DNA of 64,000 nt, taken from Bordetella bronchialis. GTDB taxonomy: Bacteria; Pseudomonadota; Gammaproteobacteria; Burkholderiales; Burkholderiaceae_B. Below, in pieces: positions 59,521-64,000 of the stretch (position 1 is the first letter of the stretch; every line of letters begins with the position of its first letter). Both the position numbers and the translations under genes were made by a program. The stretch spans positions 1,984,001-2,048,000 of the forward strand of contig NZ_CP016170.1 of the NCBI RefSeq assembly GCF_001676705.1, given 5' to 3'. The notes under the pieces are model-generated. The model saw nothing but the letters and a program-made list of their open reading frames with translations. It had not been told where the DNA came from and searched no databases.

Positions 59521-60315
59521 GTGACATCCCGCGAGACGCCGACCGCCATCCTGACCCGTCCCGCCGGGCGCAATGACGGCCTGGCGGCCCGCCTGCAGGA
59601 GGCCGGCTGGCGCGTGCACGCCTGGCCGGCCTTGTGCATCGAACCCTTGTCGTGCGTGGCAGCCGAAATTCCCCTGCCGGGGAATTTCGATCTGGCGGTA
59701 TTCGTCAGCGGCAATGCCGCGGCCCAGTACCTCGACCAGTTGCGGGCGATAGGGCAGTCGCAGTGGCCGTCTTCCTGCGTCGCGGCGGCGGTAGGGCCCG
59801 GTACGGCGGCCCGCCTGCGCGACCGCGGCGGCCTGGAGGCGCCCGGTCTGGTCCTGCATCCCGGCGCGGACGCGCCCAGGCATGATTCCGAGGCCTTGTG
59901 GGAGCTGCTCGCCATGCGCGGACCGATTCCGCGCCGGGTGCTGCTGGTACGGGGTACCGAAGGGCGCGACTGGCTCGCCGAACGGCTGCGCGACCATGGC
60001 GCCCAGGTTCACCTGCACGCGGTCTACCATCGCGTGGCGGCGGACTGGGACGCCGCGGTTCTGGCGCAGCTGCAAGCCTGGACGCGGGAGGGCCACCATC
60101 CCACATGGCTGCTCACCAGCGCCGCCAGCATCCATGCCGTGCGCGCGAACGTGGAACGGGCGGCATCGGTGCAGTGGTGGGGGGCCTGCGGCTTCGTCGT
60201 GACCCATCCGCGCCTGGTGCAGCCGCTGGAATTGCCGGCTGGCCGGGAGGCGGAAGCGGTGCGGCTATGCGCGCCCGCCGACGATGCCATCTTTGATGCT
60301 TTTGTTTCCGGTTGA
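59521..60315 (+). CDS. hemD: Uroporphyrinogen-III synthase
   Basis: 264 residues from GTG 59521. Sequence is typically divergent; ILTRPAGRNDGLAARLQEAGWRV at the start, FVSGNAAAQYL and LLVRGTEGRDWLAERL fit HemD. It closes and inverts ring D of hydroxymethylbilane. The order hemC-hemD-hemX supports the call. Confidence 0.93.
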   Translation: MTSRETPTAILTRPAGRNDGLAARLQEAGWRVHAWPALCIEPLSCVAAEIPLPGNFDLAVFVSGNAAAQYLDQLRAIGQSQWPSSCVAAAVGPGTAARLRDRGGLEAPGLVLHPGADAPRHDSEALWELLAMRGPIPRRVLLVRGTEGRDWLAERLRDHGAQVHLHAVYHRVAADWDAAVLAQLQAWTREGHHPTWLLTSAASIHAVRANVERAASVQWWGACGFVVTHPRLVQPLELPAGREAEAVRLCAPADDAIFDAFVSG

Positions 60316-60352
60316 GTCATCGTTTCGCATTCGTACCGAATACAATCGCCCC

Positions 60353-61690
60353 ATGACAGAAAAGATTCCAGCCTCCGATCCGGCCTCGGCGCCGGTCGCC
60401 TCCAGCAGTCCGGCATCGGCCGAGATCAAGTCATCCGGCGCCAAGAGCGCCGCGCCGGGTCAGTTTTCGCCGGGCGCGGGCCGCAAGGGCGGCGCCTCTC
60501 CCCTGGTGGCCACGCTGGTGGTCGTCGTCCTGCTGGCGCTGGTCCTGGTCGCCGCGCTGTGGATGCAGCGCCAGCAATTCCTGGCCGCGGGCCGCGAGGT
60601 CGCCACCCGGCTGGACACGCTCAACAGCGCCTTGGGGCAGGCCCGCACCGAGGCACGCCAGGCACTGGCGCTGGCCCAGGTGCAGAGCGACAAGGTCGCG
60701 GCGCTGGAGTCCACCCTGCAGGAAACACAAAGCCAGTACACCGCGCTGGAACAGGCCTGGCAGGACTTCAATGACAACGTCAGTGACGACGTGCTGATCA
60801 ACGACGTTGAACGCCTGTTGACCATCGCCGATCAACAACTGCGCCTGGGCGGCAACGTCAGCAACGCCATCGTCGCCATGGAAACGGCGCAGTCCCGCCT
60901 GGCGCGCGCGGGCCGGCCGCGTTATGCCAGCCTGCAGCAGACGATCAATGGCGACCTGGACCGCTTGCGCGCGGTCCGCACCATCGATATTCCGGTCCAG
61001 GCCGGCCGTATCGAGCGCCTGGTCGGCCTGGTCGGCAAGGCACCCTTGCTGGTGCCCGATGCCCGGGTCGCCCAGGCCGATGGCGCCGCCGGTCGCGCCG
61101 AGCAGTCCGCCGCCGGCCAGCCGGGCGCCAATCCGCCGGCAGCCGGCCAGTCTGGCACCGATCCGGCGGCGGCCGCCAAGGCGCCGGACCATACCGGCGG
61201 CGCAGCGGCCCCCGGCGCGACGGCGCCCGGCGCGACGGCGCCCGGTCCGGCCAACGTGCCGGCCGATGCCGCATGGTGGCAGCGCTGGCGCGCCGAAATC
61301 GCCTCCTGGCCCGGCCGTGCCGGCGATGCCCTGTCGCACGAACTGGGCGACCTCGTGCGGATCCAGCGCGTGGATGAACCCGCGGCACTGTTGCTTTCCA
61401 CCGAGCAGGCCGAGCAGTTGCGCTCCACCTTGCGGCAGCGTTTGTTGACCGTACAGCTCGCGCTGCTGATGCGACAGCCTGCCATCTGGAAGAGCGAGCT
61501 GGACACCGTCATGCGCACCCTCGACACGTATTACGACCGGCGTTCTCCCGATACCCTGGCGGCGCTCGCGCTGGCGCGCGAACTATCGCAGGTCCAGGTG
61601 GCGACGCCGGTGCCGGACCTGTCCGACAGCCTGAGCGCCGTCGCGGCGCTGCGCGCCGATCGCGCGAGTACCGTCAAAGGACGGGACTGA
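60353..61690 (+). CDS. hemX: HemX-like membrane protein
   Basis: 445 residues from ATG 60353. A Ser/Ala-rich cytoplasmic lead (1-45), one transmembrane helix (about 48-66, LVATLVVVVLLALVLVAAL), a coiled coil (about 70-140) and the HemX domain. An Ala/Pro/Gly-rich insert (about 245-300) interrupts it and includes an APGAT repeat. The family is often annotated as uroporphyrinogen-III methyltransferase but no catalytic evidence is visible; a scaffold for heme enzymes is likelier. hemY starts 3 bp later. Confidence 0.9.
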   Translation: MTEKIPASDPASAPVASSSPASAEIKSSGAKSAAPGQFSPGAGRKGGASPLVATLVVVVLLALVLVAALWMQRQQFLAAGREVATRLDTLNSALGQARTEARQALALAQVQSDKVAALESTLQETQSQYTALEQAWQDFNDNVSDDVLINDVERLLTIADQQLRLGGNVSNAIVAMETAQSRLARAGRPRYASLQQTINGDLDRLRAVRTIDIPVQAGRIERLVGLVGKAPLLVPDARVAQADGAAGRAEQSAAGQPGANPPAAGQSGTDPAAAAKAPDHTGGAAAPGATAPGATAPGPANVPADAAWWQRWRAEIASWPGRAGDALSHELGDLVRIQRVDEPAALLLSTEQAEQLRSTLRQRLLTVQLALLMRQPAIWKSELDTVMRTLDTYYDRRSPDTLAALALARELSQVQVATPVPDLSDSLSAVAALRADRASTVKGRD

Positions 61691-61693
61691 ACG

Positions 61694-63304
61694 ATGCGCA
61701 CCTGGTTCTGGACGCTTTTGCTCGCGGTGGTCGCGGTGGCCGTGGCCGTCCTGCTGCGGGCCCATCCCGGCAATGTCGTGCTGCTGGTCTCGCCGTTCCG
61801 CGTGGAGCTTTCGCTGACCCTGGCGGTACTGTTGCTGATCGCGCTGTTCGTGGCGATCTATGTCGGACTGCGCGTGCTGGCATGGCTGCTGGCCATTCCG
61901 GATCGCATGCGGGCGTGGCGCGGGCGCCGCGCGCAGGCGCGCGATCACGAACTGCTGGAACGCGGCTGGATCGGCCTGCTCGAAGGCCGTTACGCCCATG
62001 CCGAGAAAGACCTCGCCAAATTGCTGGATCAAACCAAGGCGCGTAACCGCCGTGTGCTGGCCGCCTTGTCGGCCGCCCGCGCGGCCCAGGGCCTGGGCGA
62101 ATTCGTGCGCCGCGACCTCATGCTGGACCGCGCCCGGGAAGCCGCCGGCAGCGAGCCGGGCCTGATCGAGGCCGTCGCCACCGTTACCGCCGACCTGCTG
62201 CTGGAACAGGGTCAACCCACCCGGGCGCTGGAAGTGCTGGCGCCCCTGCAGGATGGCGGCGCGCGGCATCTGCATACCTTGCGGCTGCTGCTGCGCGCGG
62301 AGCGCGCCCTGGGACACCACGAGCGCGTCTTCGTGCTGGCGCGCGGGCTGTTGCGGCGTGGCGCGATGCCTCGCGAAGAGGCCGTGCGCATCATCGGGGT
62401 GTCCGGCGCGGCGCGCTTGCGCGGTGCGCTGGACGAGGGCCAGTGGCGCAATATCTGGAAGGACCTCAAGGCCGAAGAGCGGCTATTGCCCGATATCGCG
62501 CTGGCCGGCGCCGCGGCGTTCGAAGCCTCGGGGGAATCCGACGAGGCGGCGCGCGTGCTCGAAGCCGCCATCGCGCAGGGCTTCGATCCGCGGCTGCTCA
62601 ATGCCTATTCGCGCTGCGACGCAGCCCAGGTGCCGCGGCGCCTGGAACGCGCGGAAAAATGGCTGCAGCAGCGGCCTACCGATCCGGATGTGCTGTGTGC
62701 CCTGGGCATGTTGTGCCTGACGGGGCAATTGTGGGGCCAGGCGGAACGCTATCTGCGGCGTGCTGTCGACCGCCGCGCCGACGCCCGCACGCATGCGCTG
62801 CTGGGCAGCCTCTACGACCGCCTGGACCGCCAGGACGATGCCGTGCGGCACTGGCGGTTGGCCACGGCGGCCGGTATCGCCTTGCCCGTGCTTGCCGCCG
62901 ACGAGGCCTTGCCTGCCGCCGACATGCACGCGGATCCGTCCCGCGTCGACCCGGAAAGCGGTTTTCTCTCGGATGCCGCGGAAGCCCCGGCGCCCGCCAG
63001 CACCTATGTGCACGACCCCGTGCCCGCGGCGCCGCCCGCGGCCGACTACGTGCTCGAGCCCGATGCGCGCGGCCGTGCCGAACCGCTGCTGGCCGAACCG
63101 GCCCCCTCGTCGCCCGCGCCGGCATCCACGCCCGCCGAGTCTGCGGCCGATCTCGAAGACTATTTCGACAGCGCGCCTATCCCCGTGGCGGGCCTGGGCG
63201 ACGAAGAGCCGGAGCCCGCCGTCCCGCCCGCTTCATCGACCACGCAGCGCGACCATCCCGACACCGGCTTTCCGCCCAAGACCGGCGGATCCGGCAAGTC
63301 CTGA
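61694..63304 (+). CDS. hemY: HemY-like TPR membrane protein
   Basis: 536 residues. Two N-terminal helices (about 2-20 and 40-62) and TPR-type helical repeats (from about 90) including RGWIGLLEGRYAHAEKDLAKLLD. The C-terminal 120 residues are Ala/Pro/Glu-rich and probably disordered, longer than in E. coli HemY (398 residues). Unrelated to Bacillus HemY oxidase. Supports heme synthesis, details unknown. Confidence 0.9.
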   Translation: MRTWFWTLLLAVVAVAVAVLLRAHPGNVVLLVSPFRVELSLTLAVLLLIALFVAIYVGLRVLAWLLAIPDRMRAWRGRRAQARDHELLERGWIGLLEGRYAHAEKDLAKLLDQTKARNRRVLAALSAARAAQGLGEFVRRDLMLDRAREAAGSEPGLIEAVATVTADLLLEQGQPTRALEVLAPLQDGGARHLHTLRLLLRAERALGHHERVFVLARGLLRRGAMPREEAVRIIGVSGAARLRGALDEGQWRNIWKDLKAEERLLPDIALAGAAAFEASGESDEAARVLEAAIAQGFDPRLLNAYSRCDAAQVPRRLERAEKWLQQRPTDPDVLCALGMLCLTGQLWGQAERYLRRAVDRRADARTHALLGSLYDRLDRQDDAVRHWRLATAAGIALPVLAADEALPAADMHADPSRVDPESGFLSDAAEAPAPASTYVHDPVPAAPPAADYVLEPDARGRAEPLLAEPAPSSPAPASTPAESAADLEDYFDSAPIPVAGLGDEEPEPAVPPASSTTQRDHPDTGFPPKTGGSGKS

Positions 63305-63330
63305 TTCTTTTCCATCCTGAAGGTTGAACC

Positions 63331-63867
63331 ATGAGTCTCGATCGCGTCCCTCCCGGCTCCAAGCTGCCGGATGAATTCAACGTCATCATCGAAATCCCCA
63401 TGAACGCGGATCCCGTGAAGTACGAGGTCGACAAGGATACGGGCGCCGTATTCGTCGATCGCTTCATGCTGACCGCCATGCATTACCCCTGCAACTACGG
63501 CTACATCCCCCAGACGCTGTCCGAGGACGGCGATCCGGCGGACGTGCTGGTCGTCACGCCTTTTCCCATCCAGATCGGTTCGGTGATCCGCTGCCGCGCG
63601 CTGGGCGTGCTGGAAATGGATGACGAGTCGGGCGGCGATGCGAAGCTGCTGGCGGTGCCGGTGGACAAGCTCTATCCGCCGTATCGCCACATCAAGTCCT
63701 ACCAGGATCTTCCGGAAGAGGACATCGGCCGGATCCAGCACTTTTTCGAACACTACAAGGACCTGGAAAAGGGCAAGTGGGTCAAGGTAAAGGGATGGAA
63801 GGGCGTCGATGCCGCGCACGAGGAAATCACGCGCAGCGCCGAACGCCATGCGAAGGGTGGCAAGTAA
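63331..63867 (+). CDS. ppa: Inorganic pyrophosphatase
   Basis: 178 residues, the usual size. The metal-binding signature [10 protein letters not shown] and the [13 protein letters not shown] strand are intact. It hydrolyses pyrophosphate from biosynthesis in the cytosol. It starts 26 bp after hemY and is closed by a strong terminator. Confidence 0.97.
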   Translation: MSLDRVPPGSKLPDEFNVIIEIPMNADPVKYEVDKDTGAVFVDRFMLTAMHYPCNYGYIPQTLSEDGDPADVLVVTPFPIQIGSVIRCRALGVLEMDDESGGDAKLLAVPVDKLYPPYRHIKSYQDLPEEDIGRIQHFFEHYKDLEKGKWVKVKGWKGVDAAHEEITRSAERHAKGGK

Positions 63868-63893
63868 ACGTCCACGTCGCGACGAAGTCCGCG

Positions 63894-63919
63894 GGCCGGC
63901 ATCTGCCGGCCTTTTTTTT
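63894..63919 (+). terminator. Terminator after ppa
   Basis: GGCCGGC (63894-63900) pairs with GCCGGCC (63905-63911) around ATCT, followed by eight T residues (63912-63919). No gene is seen between here and the window end. Confidence 0.92.
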
Positions 63920-64000
63920 GGCGGGGGCCGGCCGCCGACCTGTCGGCAGCCTGAAAGGGATCGAGCGCCAGGGAGATGCAGCCCGAATGGCTGGGTAAGC

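Overview
The window is a high-GC (by eye about 65 percent) bacterial chromosome segment. Its gene order hflX-hflK-hflC-hisZ-purA, rpsU-dnaG-rpoD, recA-recX, sucCD, and hemC-hemD-hemX-hemY-ppa, together with the protein sequences, points to a betaproteobacterium of the Alcaligenaceae, most probably Bordetella (Achromobacter is the main alternative). Nothing looks like plasmid or phage backbone. About 60 genes can be supported, most of them housekeeping. The accessory character lies in transporters and regulators and in one orphan RHS-type protein beside a tRNA.

Layout. 1-8658: end of hflX, the hflKC membrane protease modulators, hisZ, purA, a PRPP-binding phosphoribosyltransferase, rpsU and dnaG. 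8659-9419: a long leader in front of rpoD (9420-11675), then a CAU tRNA and its terminator. 11911-12861: an orphan RHS core protein with a caspase-like C-terminal tail. 13189-15029: an MFS exporter divergent from an HxlR regulator. 15566-21595: a tight five-gene minus-strand operon (class V aminotransferase, binding protein, ATPase, fused permease, threonine-aldolase-like enzyme). 21955-26979: OPT transporter, a small hypothetical gene, a PBP5-type D,D-carboxypeptidase and an ornithine cyclodeaminase. 27007-32447: Lrp regulator, DHA2 efflux pump with MarR, DUF3309 microprotein, MocR-type regulator and a divergent small protein.

32528-36812: a COG2509-type FAD protein and a run of very small proteins (three Pro/acid-rich, one entericidin-like lipoprotein, others). 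36797-38772: TetR divergent from an MFS transporter. 38845-41093: aspartate carbamoyltransferase with an N-terminal helix-turn-helix extension, then rdgC. 41309-43273: an exported protein, a two-helix membrane protein and a standalone LigD-type polymerase domain. 43715-47708: MHS-family transporter with an unusual periplasmic insertion and a TctD/TctE-like two-component system. 48054-53097: SOS-controlled recA, recX, metR and metE. 53223-55896: DUF2889 gene and sucCD. 55976-56881: a large non-coding region. 56882-63867: two terC paralogs, a 40-residue membrane peptide, hemC-hemD-hemX-hemY and ppa.

The most unusual non-coding feature is at 56252-56651: an AT-rich stretch in which the pentamer TTCAG recurs with an exact 11-bp period (eleven exact copies plus variants, in three blocks). 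No gene explains it. It looks like a helically phased array of sites for a DNA-binding protein, possibly an OmpR/PhoB-type regulator. Other points of note are the putative self-regulating HTH-ATCase, the RHS protein with a His/Cys pair, the aminophosphonate-type transport operon, and two minus-strand terminators that may mark small RNAs. All calls come from reading the sequence; no database search was run.
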